Shown here: in pieces, positions 44,482 to 54,019 of the stretch
How positions within the stretch are numbered: position 1 is the stretch's first letter
Layout: every line of letters begins with the position of its first letter
Assembly: GCF_000278215.1 (NCBI RefSeq)
Contig: NZ_JH725066.1
Span: forward strand, 62,001 to 126,000
DNA length: 64,000 nt
From: Bartonella rattimassiliensis 15908
GTDB lineage: Bacteria; Pseudomonadota; Alphaproteobacteria; Rhizobiales; Rhizobiaceae
Direction: 5' to 3'
Notes under the pieces: model-generated
The model's input: the letters and a program-made list of their open reading frames with translations, nothing else
Databases searched by the model: none
What the model was told of the DNA's origin: nothing
Program-made: the position numbers and the translations under genes

Positions 44482-45552
44482 ATGAAGCACAAGTCTATTG
44501 ATAATGAACTAAAATATCTTGATGAACGTTCGCGTGATATTTTTCGCCATATTGTTGAAGCTTATCTTAATGATGGCGAACCTGTAGGGTCACGCAATCT
44601 TTCGCGACTTTTACGACAGACATTATCACCAGCGACGATTCGCAATGTGATGAGTGACCTTGAACATCTTGGTTTGATTTATGCACCGCATGTCTCTGCA
44701 GGTCGAATGCCGACACAATCAGGTTTACGCTTTTTTGTTGATGTATTTATGGAAGCAGGTGATTTGCCAAACGAAGAGCGAGAAAATATTGAAATGCAAA
44801 TCAAAGAGGCTGGTCATGCGCAATCGGTTGAGCATTTTTTTGTTCAAGCAAGCCGAGTTCTTTCAGATCTTTCACGTGGAGCAGGGCTTGTTCTAGCAAC
44901 GAAACAAGAAGGAACATTGAAACATATTGAGTTTGTGCGCCTTGATAGGGAGTGCGCTCTTGCCGTTTTAGTGACTCAACAAGGTGAAGTTGAAAATCGT
45001 ATTGTTCATTTGCCAGAAGGGGTTACCCATGCACAATTGACGGAAGCAACGAATTTTCTCAATGCCCATATTCAAGGGCGTACATTGAATGAAGCTAAAG
45101 GAGAAATTGCTCGCCTATGCGCAGAAACACGGGCAGCACTTGATGATTTATCGAATCATCTTGTTGAAACAGGATTAGCTCTTTGGGGAGGAGAAGATGC
45201 GGATCATAAAATACACCTCATTGTTCGTGGGCGTAGCAATTTGCTTGAAGATGTGAAAGCGGAAGAGGATTTAGAAAGACTGCGCCATTTGTTTGATGAT
45301 CTTGAAACGCGTGAGAGTATGGCACAGCTTCTTGATTTAACGGATGAAGGTTCGGGGGTTCGAATTTTTATTGGTTCAGAAAATAAGTTATTTTCACTTT
45401 CTGGCTCTTCTTTAGTTGTAGCGCCTTATCGTGATTCACAACAAAGAGTCATTGGTGCTTTAGGGGTTATTGGTCCTACACGGCTTAATTATGCAAGGAT
45501 TGTGCCCATGGTTGATTATACAGCTCAACTTGTATCACAGTTATTGCGTTAA
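44482..45552 (+). CDS. hrcA: heat-inducible transcription repressor HrcA
   Basis: HrcA represses groESL and related heat-shock genes by binding the CIRCE element and is helped by GroEL. The 356 residues begin with a winged-helix domain (RSRDIFRHIVEAYL, then VGSRNLSRLL and SPATIRNVMSDLEHLGLI), followed by a GAF-like core and the dimerisation region. It leads the hrcA-grpE pair common in alphaproteobacteria. No CIRCE motif is visible near it. Confidence 0.95.
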   Translation: MKHKSIDNELKYLDERSRDIFRHIVEAYLNDGEPVGSRNLSRLLRQTLSPATIRNVMSDLEHLGLIYAPHVSAGRMPTQSGLRFFVDVFMEAGDLPNEERENIEMQIKEAGHAQSVEHFFVQASRVLSDLSRGAGLVLATKQEGTLKHIEFVRLDRECALAVLVTQQGEVENRIVHLPEGVTHAQLTEATNFLNAHIQGRTLNEAKGEIARLCAETRAALDDLSNHLVETGLALWGGEDADHKIHLIVRGRSNLLEDVKAEEDLERLRHLFDDLETRESMAQLLDLTDEGSGVRIFIGSENKLFSLSGSSLVVAPYRDSQQRVIGALGVIGPTRLNYARIVPMVDYTAQLVSQLLR

Positions 45553-45677
45553 AACGATGCAGGTAAATATTTGCACTATAAAAGCTCATTGTATTAATAT
45601 ACATCAATACCCCTTGATTTTTGTCTGTAAAATTTCGATATCGATAATAACAAATCTTATGAAGGAATAAAATTTTT

Positions 45678-46349
45678 ATGTCTGATGAAAAAAACAAATT
45701 TACTGACGCTTCATTTGAAAATTGCGATTTAAAAAATCAAGCTGATCGTAATACACTTAAACAAGCGGCCGATGAATTTTTAAAAACACATAAAACAGAA
45801 TCACCCGCAGACGTTGAAGAAGAAGGCAATGAAGTTAGTGATCCTTTAGCATCTTTGCAGGATGAAAATAAAGAACTGAGAGATCAGATTTTACGTCTTG
45901 CTGCAGATATGGAAAATCTTCGACGCCGTACTGCGCGTGATGTGGCGGATGCAAGGGCTTATTCTATTGCTAATTTTGCACGGGATATGTTATCTGTCTC
46001 TGATAATCTTAATCGTGCTTTAGAAGCTATTCCAGAAGGAGCAAGGGAGAGTGATGCTGGTTTGAAATCATTGGCAGAAGGCGTTGAAATGACTGAACGT
46101 GCCATGATGGCAGCATTAGAGCGTCATGGGGTACAGAAAATTCATCCAGAGGGGCAAAAATTTGATCCTCACTTTCATCAAGCGATGTTTGAAGTTTCTA
46201 ACGCTGATGTTCCAGAGAATACTGTTCAACAAGTTGTTCAGGCGGGTTATATTATCGGAGAAAGGGTATTACGTCCAGCTATAGTAGGAGTGGCCAAAGG
46301 AGGCACAAAAGAAGCTTCTGTTGAAACTGATACGGCTTCACATCAATAA
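45678..46349 (+). CDS. grpE: GrpE, nucleotide exchange factor for DnaK
   Basis: GrpE speeds release of ADP from DnaK. The 223 residues have an acidic disordered N-terminus, a long coiled-coil helix ([20 protein letters not shown]) and a C-terminal beta domain with the family's [12 protein letters not shown] and [17 protein letters not shown]. The ATG has AAGGA upstream. It follows hrcA and is ended by a strong terminator. Confidence 0.96.
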   Translation: MSDEKNKFTDASFENCDLKNQADRNTLKQAADEFLKTHKTESPADVEEEGNEVSDPLASLQDENKELRDQILRLAADMENLRRRTARDVADARAYSIANFARDMLSVSDNLNRALEAIPEGARESDAGLKSLAEGVEMTERAMMAALERHGVQKIHPEGQKFDPHFHQAMFEVSNADVPENTVQQVVQAGYIIGERVLRPAIVGVAKGGTKEASVETDTASHQ

Positions 46350-46417
46350 AAAGCCTCCAATGTAAAATGCAACATTCTCTGTAATTTTGCATGTATGAGA
46401 TCTTTTCTCAAAAAGCT

Positions 46418-46981
46418 TTAAAGGGTGTTTGTAAACACCCTTTTATTTTTGAAGAGTCCAACTTCCTTTTCAATGTATGGGGTATCATTTAAGGGAGATG
46501 GCAATAACAATAAAACAAAATGATTGACCTCAAAAGGAGAGAACAAAAAATTATCTCGAGAAGAGAGATAAGAAGAAAGATCTTTAGGAATAATATCGAC
46601 TATTCGTGCAAGAGTAATATGCGGAGTGAATAGCTTTTCATCAGGCTTTAACTCTAATTTATTTCGGATACATTGCATCTTTTCATGTAAAAGATTAAGA
46701 CCTTTACAAGGTTCAATGTGAACCACAAGAGAATGGGGAATATTTTCTGAATCAAAAACTCAAAAACCCTTTATTTGTAGCGTAAAAGAGGGAGGTTCTA
46801 TCGTATTAAAGGCATGTATAATTTCATTTTCTGTAGTACTTTCAATTTCGCCAAAAAAAGACAAAGTGACGTGAAAATTTTGCGGGTTAATCCACTGCGC
46901 ATTTGGTAAGCCATTTTGCAATGATATAAGGGCTTTTGTTGTTTGTTGAGGAATCTGAAGCGCATTAAATAGACGGTCCAT
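46418..46981 (-). pseudogene. thpR: RNA 2',3'-cyclic phosphodiesterase, broken by one TGA
   Basis: The 2H phosphoesterase ThpR (formerly LigT) is otherwise complete: it starts near an ATG at 46979-46981 and carries both HxT motifs, HVTLSF and HITLAR. A TGA at plus-strand positions 46760-46762 interrupts the frame, which continues unshifted and with good similarity on both sides. A single change from GGA (Gly) would explain it. The gene is probably a recent pseudogene, or the base is a sequencing error. The 3' end overlaps the grpE terminator. Confidence 0.8.
46419..46447 (+). terminator. rho-independent terminator of grpE (may serve both strands)
   Basis: AAAGGGTGTTT (46420-46430) pairs with AAACACCCTTT just after it, with a run of T on the plus strand. 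The hairpin also covers the last codons of the broken thpR gene on the minus strand. Confidence 0.85.
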
Positions 46982-47041
46982 AATATAATAAAAAGATGTC
47001 ATCTCAAGCGCAATAATAGAGAATGATTGTGAGGCGCACAT

Positions 47042-47535
47042 TACAAAAGATAAGGCAATAATATAGAAAAAGAATGCCTAAAAATACCTATCATAATTAT
47101 GAGTGTAACAAAGCTTATTTGTTTGAAAATGATTATAATAACGATAAAAATAAAAACGGTATTTTCATGAGTTGCATTACAATAATGGGCAGTTGTAAAT
47201 TATTTGTGTATTATGAAAGAATACGAAGTTCACAGAAAATAAGGAAAATTGATTGATTTCTGATTTATAAAATTATCTTGATATTTTTCTCTCACTTAAA
47301 AGAGAATACCTTCAGTGCAAGTAAGCATTCTCTTTTCTGTAAAGATGTAAATTATGCGGTTAAGTTGGGGAACAGCCCATAATACGCAACAACTATTTAA
47401 ATTGGCCCAATAATGTTAAGAAAGAAAAAAACTTTGTATAACAAAATTCCGACAAGTATTTGCGTCTATAATGATTCTACCAATCCATAGTGGATATAAA
47501 TATTGCTATGAAAATAGAAAAAGCAATCAGAATTC
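47042..47535. other. spacer between thpR and ptsH
   Basis: AT-rich. A 60-codon plus-strand frame at 47074-47256 shows no coding character. A long hairpin (AAAAGAGAAT near 47297 with ATTCTCTTTT near 47327) has a loop of about 20 bases and unknown role. No integrase remnant was identified here. Confidence 0.4.
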
Positions 47536-47539
47536 ATAA

Positions 47540-47585
47540 AGAGTGATGAGAAATTTCTTATTCTTTAAGAATCATCATTCTTTTT
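47540..47585 (-). terminator. possible terminator of ptsH
   Basis: On the minus strand AGAATGATGA pairs imperfectly with TCATCACTCT, followed by T residues. It lies just after the ptsH stop. The stem has mismatches, so this is a weak call. Confidence 0.35.
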
Positions 47586-47598
47586 ATGGTAAGAAGCA

Positions 47599-47910
47599 CT
47601 AGTTTTCCTCTCCAAAGTTGTTATTGATGAGCTTTTCAAGAGCATTAAGGGCATCCATTGCTTCTGGCCCTGAAACACGAATGGTGAGATTGCAACCGGA
47701 CGAAGCTGCTAACATCATAAGTCCCATAATTGATGATCCACCGACGATTTTTCCATCCTTTTCAACTTCAACAGTAGCATTAAAGTTATCAACAGTTTGC
47801 ACAAATTTTGCAGAAGCACGAGCGTGCAATCCGCGTTTATTACAGATATTGAAATGACGACTTATATATGGGAGGGTATCTTTGGAAAGCATTGTTATTT
47901 TATTATCCAC
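47599..47910 (-). CDS. ptsH: HPr, phosphocarrier of the regulatory PTS
   Basis: HPr carries phosphate on a His from enzyme I and on a Ser from HprK. His29 sits in NKRGLHARASAKF and Ser60 in GGSSIMGLMML; their spacing of 31 residues equals that of His15 and Ser46 in the standard protein. The start used is a GTG that overlaps the manX stop by one base; an ATG six codons later is possible. No sugar permease (EIIBC) is in the window, so the role is regulatory. Confidence 0.93.
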   Translation of the reverse strand: MDNKITMLSKDTLPYISRHFNICNKRGLHARASAKFVQTVDNFNATVEVEKDGKIVGGSSIMGLMMLAASSGCNLTIRVSGPEAMDALNALEKLINNNFGEEN

Positions 47911-48308
47911 TATAAAATCATACTTGGTACATTAATATATTTACGCCCTGCTTCTTGTGCTATTCTTAACGCATCTGCTAATGAAATATCAGGGCATTGG
48001 CGAATAGAAATCAGTTTAATAAGCATGGGCAAATTAACTCCTGCAATCATTTCAACACGTCCTTTTTCAATAGCAGGAATAGCTATATTTGATGGTGTTC
48101 CACCGAACACATCTGTTAGTATGATAACGCCGTGATCTGTATCTGTATCGGTTACTGCGGCTATGATATCACCTCGGCGCTGATCTATATCGTCATCGGG
48201 ATAAACGCACACCGTTGCGAACTTTTCTTGAGTTCCGACAACATGTTCCACAGCATGTAAAAATTCAACAGCTAGCTCACCGTGCGTTACAAGCACGAGT
48301 CCAATCAT
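47910..48308 (-). CDS. manX: PTS EIIA component, mannose family
   Basis: The 132-residue EIIA domain has the phosphorylated His9 in LVTHGELA and the later DVFGGTPSN and GVNLPML segments of the mannose-family fold. Without a partner EIIB or EIIC nearby it is thought to act in regulation with HPr and HprK, as in other rhizobia and Brucella. The ATG has AGGAG upstream, and the stop overlaps ptsH. Confidence 0.92.
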   Translation of the reverse strand: MIGLVLVTHGELAVEFLHAVEHVVGTQEKFATVCVYPDDDIDQRRGDIIAAVTDTDTDHGVIILTDVFGGTPSNIAIPAIEKGRVEMIAGVNLPMLIKLISIRQCPDISLADALRIAQEAGRKYINVPSMIL

Positions 48309-48443
48309 TTACACAAACTCCTGTTAACTAATAAGATCCGACCATATTGGTTGGGAAGGATATTTTACAAGGCTTTATCTTGCTGCCAAGAAAAATTTGC
48401 AAAAAAAAGGCAAAAATTGTGATTTTTTTATTTTTAGAAAAAA

Positions 48444-48908
48444 TTAGACAATTTTATGCCATATTTTTCTAAATAAAAATGCTTCAATAGCTTGACAAAT
48501 AGCTGTACAATCGGTTTCACGAAGAGAGGGGAGCTTTAAAAGAGGAATGTGTAAATCTTCAAATTGAAAAGCTTTATTTGTGGAAAAACGTTCATATTCA
48601 AGACCGAGAAAAATAACGCAATCGATAATTGTATGCTTTTCAAATTCTATCATATAGAGACCAGCACCACGAATCTCTATACCGCCTTCTAAGCTGTCAG
48701 GAGTGTATCCATGAAGTTTTCCATTTTTTGCACGCAGCATTGTATAATCATCACTGATAAGTTTTGCTTTACGTTTTGACCACTCAGCACGGTCAAGCAA
48801 GGAAAGGGTAATGGTTGATTTTCCTGATCCCGATGGCCCCATAATTAACAGGCCTTTTCCACCTATTTGAAGGCAATTTGCGTGGAGTGTTTCACAATTT
48901 GTTTTCAT
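48444..48908 (-). CDS. hprK: HPr kinase/phosphorylase, short alphaproteobacterial form
   Basis: HprK phosphorylates and dephosphorylates the regulatory serine of HPr. This 154-residue form consists only of the catalytic domain, with Walker A GPSGSGKST near 24-32 and a later RGAGLYMIEF motif. Alphaproteobacteria characteristically lack the N-terminal domain. The ATG has AAAGG upstream. It is followed by manX and ptsH and preceded by batS. Confidence 0.92.
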   Translation of the reverse strand: MKTNCETLHANCLQIGGKGLLIMGPSGSGKSTITLSLLDRAEWSKRKAKLISDDYTMLRAKNGKLHGYTPDSLEGGIEIRGAGLYMIEFEKHTIIDCVIFLGLEYERFSTNKAFQFEDLHIPLLKLPSLRETDCTAICQAIEAFLFRKIWHKIV

Positions 48909-48931
48909 GCCTTTTACTTTGACTCAAAGCT

Positions 48932-50731
48932 TTATTTCGCGAGGGGAAGCATAATAATAAAACGTGCACCAGTTTTACATTTTCCAAGTACGGGATCAAT
49001 AATATTTTCAGCTGTTATTGTTCCATTATGGACTTCGATGATTTGTCGACTAATAGAAAGACCAAGTCCAGAGTTTTGTCCAAAAGCATCTTCATTTGGT
49101 CGATCAGTATAAAAACGCTCAAAAATTCGTTCAATATTTTCTGAACGAATACCTGGTCCATTATCTTCAATGGTTAAAATAAGAGTTGAAGCATGACTTT
49201 TCATTGTTATGCAAATTTTTCCACGGTTACGAGGAATAAAGGAACGTGCATTTTCCAGAAGATTTGAAATCACTTGCCCTAACCGGAGTTCATGTCCCAA
49301 CACAAGATAGGCTTTTCCATTAGGACGTGGGATAATATTAAGGCTTACATCAATAGTTTGTGTATTACGGTATACTTCCTTAACAGCATGAACAAGATTT
49401 TCCAAAAGAGGTGTCATATCAACGATTTCTGCGGTTTCCCGTGCAAGCTCTGCATCGAGCCGTGATGCATCAGAAATATCTGTAATCAATCGATCAAGAC
49501 GACGCACATCATGTTGAATAATTTCAAGTAGTTTTTCTTGCGCTTCTTCATTTTTAGCGAGGGGAAGCGTTTCAACAGCACTACGTAGAGAAGTGAGGGG
49601 ATTTTTTAATTCGTGGCTTACATCAGCAGCAAAGCGTTCAATGGCTTCAATACGCATATAAAGGGCATTTGTCATGTCACGAATAGAGGTTGAAAGGTGA
49701 CCAATTTCATCTTCACGCATTGAAAAATCAGGGATTTCTACACGCTGATTATTGCCATTACGCACTCGGTTAGCGGAAGCAGATAATTTGCTTAATGGAT
49801 GGGCAATGGTATGGGCTAAAAAGAGAGAAAGGACCAAAAGCACGCTGCCTACAACGGCAAAAACTTTAAATATAACCAGTCTTTCACCCTTTACAATGTT
49901 ATCAATATCGGAACCAGTGGTTGAAAGAAGGAGAGCGCCAACGACTGCACGATAACGTTGAACAGGAACGGCAACAGAAACAATTAATTGACCTTGTTTG
50001 TTACGTCTTTTGGCGGTAGCAAGAGATCCATTTAATGCTCGATACACTTCTGGATAAGCGATACCACTGGTTTTTATTTGTTCTCTGTCAAGAGCAATAC
50101 CTTTTCCATATAATGCGCTTGAATACCATGAGATGAGGCGATCCCACATATTTTGTTCTGTTTTAAGTGGGGGTAAATCATAGCTAAAAACTTCTCCGCT
50201 AGAGTAAAGAACGCGCGAATCAAGAAGTAAAGTAGCATCGCGATCATAGATACGTGCTCTTGTTGTTTTAGGTGTGATAAGACGTCGCAAAAGAGGGGCA
50301 ACTTGCTCAGGGTTAATGGGGAAATCCCAAGAGTCAGTTGATTGGGGTGCAGGTGTAATGCTTTCTCCAGCCTGTAATTCTAAGAGCTTTTGCGGATCAA
50401 TGAGGATAGAGTTTGTATCTACTGTTGCAGAAGCAGCAATAGCCCCAGCGATAATTTTTCCTTGGGTACATAGACTTTTAATTTTTGCTTCAATTAAACC
50501 GTCGCGAAATTGGTTAAGATATAAAATTCCTGTAACTAGAACAGCAAGGGCAGCAATGTTTAATATAACAATGCGGCGTGTGAGACTGGAAAAAAGCAAT
50601 TGTCTTAAAAGACGTTGTGTTCGAATATGCAAACGAGAAAACATGAGAAATGATGTTGAAGATATATCTTTAGGAGCTGTTTCGTTATGGACTGTTTTCT
50701 GTATAAGTTCCAGTTGAAAATTGTTTGTCAT
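48932..50731 (-). CDS. batS: sensor histidine kinase BatS (ChvG/ExoS/BvrS family)
   Basis: BatS senses host conditions, such as physiological pH, and phosphorylates BatR, which controls the VirB type IV system and other infection genes in Bartonella. The 599 residues have two membrane helices (about 52-73 and 286-307) around a periplasmic domain, a HAMP region (about 308-355), the phospho-acceptor His373 in VSHELKNPL, and an HATPase domain with VISNLLENA, DNGPGI and GLGLSISRQI. It lies just after batR on the same strand. Confidence 0.95.
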   Translation of the reverse strand: MTNNFQLELIQKTVHNETAPKDISSTSFLMFSRLHIRTQRLLRQLLFSSLTRRIVILNIAALAVLVTGILYLNQFRDGLIEAKIKSLCTQGKIIAGAIAASATVDTNSILIDPQKLLELQAGESITPAPQSTDSWDFPINPEQVAPLLRRLITPKTTRARIYDRDATLLLDSRVLYSSGEVFSYDLPPLKTEQNMWDRLISWYSSALYGKGIALDREQIKTSGIAYPEVYRALNGSLATAKRRNKQGQLIVSVAVPVQRYRAVVGALLLSTTGSDIDNIVKGERLVIFKVFAVVGSVLLVLSLFLAHTIAHPLSKLSASANRVRNGNNQRVEIPDFSMREDEIGHLSTSIRDMTNALYMRIEAIERFAADVSHELKNPLTSLRSAVETLPLAKNEEAQEKLLEIIQHDVRRLDRLITDISDASRLDAELARETAEIVDMTPLLENLVHAVKEVYRNTQTIDVSLNIIPRPNGKAYLVLGHELRLGQVISNLLENARSFIPRNRGKICITMKSHASTLILTIEDNGPGIRSENIERIFERFYTDRPNEDAFGQNSGLGLSISRQIIEVHNGTITAENIIDPVLGKCKTGARFIIMLPLAK

Positions 50732-50769
50732 CGATTTGTTTGCTGTTCAAATTTTGCGACAAAGTTATT

Positions 50770-51492
50770 TTATACCTCATGAAAACGATAACCTACACCA
50801 TAAAGTGTTTCAATCATTGCAAAATCATCATCCACTTGTTTAAACTTTTTACGCAGACGTTTAATGTGACTATCAATCGTGCGATCATCTACATAGACTT
50901 GATCACTATAGGCAGCATCCATTAAAGCATCACGACTTTTTACAACTCCTGGTCTTTGTGCTAAGGTTTGCAAAATCAAAAACTCTGTAACAGTTAAAAT
51001 AACAGGTTTATCTTTCCATGTACAGGTGTGCCGTTCTTGATCCATCACAAGATCTCCACGCTTGAGAGAAGAGGTGGAAGAAGTTCCTGTAGAAAGCGGT
51101 TGGTTCCGTGTATTGGAGCGGCGTAAAATAGCTTTTACGCGTTCAATGAGAAGACGTTGAGAGAAAGGTTTAGTAATAAAATCATCAGCACCCATTTTGA
51201 GGCCAAATAATTCATCAATTTCATCATCTTTCGAGGTAAGAAAAATAACTGGTAGATCAGATTTCTGACGCAAACGGCGCAAGAGCTCCATTCCATCCAT
51301 TCGGGGCATTTTAATATCAAAAATAGCTAAGTGTGGGGGGTGAAGTGTGAGACCCTTGAGTGCAGATGCTCCGTCTGTATAACTTTCAACCCGATATCCT
51401 TCTGTCTCAAGCGCAAAAGATAGAGATGTTAAAATATTGCGGTCGTCATCAACAAGTACAATCGTTTGTGTGATTGTTGGTGTATCTTTCAT
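50770..51492 (-). CDS. batR: response regulator BatR (ChvI/BvrR family)
   Basis: BatR is an OmpR-type transcription factor, the partner of BatS. The receiver domain has acidic residues in VLVDDDRN, phospho-acceptor Asp59 in [12 protein letters not shown], and Lys in FLTSKDD. The C-terminal winged helix ends with [17 protein letters not shown] and YGVGYRF. The 240 residues are normal. The BatR/BatS names rest on the rhizobial gene order and on identification of the genus. Confidence 0.95.
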   Translation of the reverse strand: MKDTPTITQTIVLVDDDRNILTSLSFALETEGYRVESYTDGASALKGLTLHPPHLAIFDIKMPRMDGMELLRRLRQKSDLPVIFLTSKDDEIDELFGLKMGADDFITKPFSQRLLIERVKAILRRSNTRNQPLSTGTSSTSSLKRGDLVMDQERHTCTWKDKPVILTVTEFLILQTLAQRPGVVKSRDALMDAAYSDQVYVDDRTIDSHIKRLRKKFKQVDDDFAMIETLYGVGYRFHEV

Positions 51493-51877
51493 GGTTTCTT
51501 AGACCTTTCTATTGCTATGGTAGCAAATTACCCACACTTATTTATATGGGAGTTCACATTTTTTTTGCAAAACAAATATGATACAAATTGTAGCAAAGAA
51601 AAAACTCTTTTGTCATTACTGTAAAATCTTGTTTTGCTTTCATAATTTATAATGTTTTTATGTTTATTAAGATCCTTTCATTTGAAAGAAAATTTGCATA
51701 AAGGCTTTTTTTATCAAAATTTATTACAAAGTTTATTATCGTCGTTGTTTCAAAATTGAACATGTGTCGTTTTGCTTGTTGAAGTTTAGAAAATCCGCTT
51801 ATGTGTTTTAAGAGCAAAGAGAAGAATGTGGCAATATATGCACAAAAATTTGTTTCTGTTATACGGAAGGGATCATA
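51493..51877. other. divergent spacer between batR and the LysM gene
   Basis: 0.39 kb, AT-rich. In many rhizobia pckA stands divergent from chvI here; no trace of it was seen. Promoters for both flanking genes are expected. Confidence 0.45.
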
Positions 51878-52333
51878 ATGGTTTTTTTTAATTTTATTAA
51901 AACTGCAGGCGAAAAATTAGGTCTTGGAGATCATAAACCAAAAGAAAAAGACTTTAAGGCAGCATTTGATCATCTTCGACTTGGCACAGAAAAAGTAAAT
52001 ATTCAAGTTGAAGATGATAAAGCTATTTTAAGCGGTGAGGTTCCAGATAGGGAAACACTTGAAAAAACACTTTTGGTTGTTGGCAATTCCCAAGGTATCT
52101 CTTCTGTAGATATTGACCAATTAAAAGTTACAAGTAATACGCTTGGAAAAACTTCTCGCTTTTATGAGGTTAAATCTGATGATAATCTTTGGAAAATTGC
52201 TGAAGCATTTTATGGAAAAGGACAAGGTGATAAAAATACATTTATTTTTGAAGCGAACAAACCAATGCTGAAATCTCCCGATAAAATTTATCCTGGACAA
52301 ATTTTGCGTATTTCTGAAATTGATCATACTTAA
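51878..52333 (+). CDS. BON and LysM domain protein (YgaU/Kbp-like)
   Basis: The 151 residues have an N-terminal BON domain (about 30-85) and a C-terminal LysM domain (about 97-148, with FYEVKSDDNLWKIA and KIYPGQILRI). E. coli Kbp (YgaU) has the same plan and binds potassium; the role here is inferred. There is no signal peptide, so it is likely cytosolic. The ATG has GGAAGGG upstream. Confidence 0.88.
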   Translation: MVFFNFIKTAGEKLGLGDHKPKEKDFKAAFDHLRLGTEKVNIQVEDDKAILSGEVPDRETLEKTLLVVGNSQGISSVDIDQLKVTSNTLGKTSRFYEVKSDDNLWKIAEAFYGKGQGDKNTFIFEANKPMLKSPDKIYPGQILRISEIDHT

Positions 52334-52383
52334 ATTTATAAAAGGGGATGTTTTTCTTACTGATAGCTTTAAACAAAAAAAAC

Positions 52384-52418
52384 AAGAAGCGTGGAAAAAT
52401 TTCACGCTTCTTCATTTT
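52384..52418. terminator. rho-independent terminator between convergent genes
   Basis: GAAGCGTG at about 52386-52393 pairs with CACGCTTC at about 52403-52410, extended by A-T pairs, and a T run follows on the plus strand. The A run before it can serve the minus-strand copper chaperone gene. Confidence 0.8.
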
Positions 52419-52446
52419 TTTAATATGTGTTTATAATAAAAGGGTT

Positions 52447-53001
52447 TTAATGAGCATGAATGGATTTAGAAGGTGATGTTGCTTTCATAGCGTTTACAGA
52501 GAAATCAACATGAATGGTTCCTGCTTTTTCAAATGTCAATTTTGCACTAATTTTATCACCTAGTTTGAATGGTTTTGAAAGTCCCATAAACATAATATGA
52601 TCACCGCCAGGTTTAAGCGTAATTTCACCATTTCCTGGAATTTCAATGCCATTGTGCATTTTTTCCATTTTCATAATATCATTAACAACAGCCATAGAGT
52701 GGATCTCTGTTGTTTTTACGCCGTTTGTGGAAATAGAAACCAAACGATCTGGAGTATTACTATGATTAATAATGTAAAGATAACCGCTACCAACTCTTAT
52801 ACCTCTAGGTGTTTCACGTGTCCAAGGATTAAGAATTTCTATATCGCCAAGTGTATATTGCTGAGCATCTGCTGGCAGGATCATACCAACAAAGAAAAGA
52901 GCACATACGATATTTGTGACAATCTTTTTGTATGGATCTTGCGCATGTATTGTATTCTTAAAGGCGAGATTGATTATTTTCTTAATAATAGCTGTCAACA
53001 T
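52447..53001 (-). CDS. periplasmic copper chaperone PCu(A)C
   Basis: The 184-residue precursor has a hydrophobic signal segment near 27-46, ending Ala-Asp-Ala-Gln, and the PCu(A)C copper-binding residues His101, Met103, Met112/115, His135 and Met137. These proteins deliver copper to the cytochrome oxidase Cu-A centre in the periplasm. The His-rich tail (IHAH) may also bind metal. The ATG has AAGGAGGG upstream, a strong site that fixes the start. Confidence 0.9.
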   Translation of the reverse strand: MLTAIIKKIINLAFKNTIHAQDPYKKIVTNIVCALFFVGMILPADAQQYTLGDIEILNPWTRETPRGIRVGSGYLYIINHSNTPDRLVSISTNGVKTTEIHSMAVVNDIMKMEKMHNGIEIPGNGEITLKPGGDHIMFMGLSKPFKLGDKISAKLTFEKAGTIHVDFSVNAMKATSPSKSIHAH

Positions 53002-53129
53002 TTATTTACCCTCCTTCATAAGATTCACACTTTGAATATTTTTCTACTTAGCAGAGTTTTTATTTAAAATAAAAGAAAGAATTTCTAAACTGAAATTGAT
53101 TTGAATATGAGAATAGAAATCATAAAGTT

Positions 53130-53400
53130 CTTGGGCTTTTAAACGAAGTCTGTAAAGCTTATAGCGATAAAACATTTCTCAGCGCTTCTGTGTTCATCTC
53201 ATAATAGCATTTGTAAATGATATAAAATCTATAATGAATCACTATGTTTATTTAATAATAAAGGTATAGTGCAGAAAGATCATATCCTTTACAAAATCTT
53301 AATGCTACGATAGCTTTTGGCACTTCAAAGCAATTTATAAAGAGGAATTTTTATATATTTTTCAATTTACGGAACTATTCTTTACAGAATTATACAAGTA
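53130..53400 (-). pseudogene. decayed tyrosine integrase (copy F)
   Basis: Minus-strand N-terminal fragment with PKAIVALRFCKGYDLSALYL and a following GATATAAAATC unit shared with other copies. It lies in the 1-kb spacer between the copper chaperone and dnaK; the rest of that spacer (53401-54019) shows no gene and must hold the dnaK promoter. Confidence 0.5.
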
Positions 53401-54019
53401 AAAAAGCTTTTTAGATGATTTTAAAGCACAACTTTCAAATAGCGGTGAACAATGATTCGGTTGGAAGGGGAGTTTTTGAGAGGAGATCGATAGATAATGC
53501 CTTTATTGATATGAGCATTTAGAAAAGTGGAGTTTAATCCCATGAAGAAATCTCATAAAAATAGTATTATAAGATATGATGGCTATTTTAGTCTAGGGAA
53601 AGTTTTATGATATTTTAAGCGATATTTTTAAAAAGCTTTTATGCGCGTATCTTCATATTAATATGAGAGATTAAGAATGCGTGTGCAATCACTTTTTTAT
53701 ATTTTATAGCCAGATATATTTTTTGAGAATTGCAAGAAAAATATATTATGATCTCAAGTCTTTCATAAATATGGTATTTATGGGTTATTAGAGTGGCTGT
53801 TTTAAAAGAAATTTTTTATTTTAGAGATGTTTCTTTCATTATTCTCTTGTAGCAATAAAATCCTGTTCTTATATACGAGACAGCAAGGCTTGTTGCAACT
53901 TGCAGTTTATTATTATTTTATGTTGCTTAAAGTAGTATAAGGGCTTTAAGTGTGATGAGGAGCTGTCTTAAAAGATGCTTTATGAAGGTTGAGGTAGCTT
54001 GCTGAATGGAGATTATAAT

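Noticed and set aside
46760-46762. Selenocysteine at the TGA in thpR
   Set aside because: ThpR is not a known selenoprotein family and I saw no SECIS-like hairpin just after the codon; a nonsense mutation is simpler.
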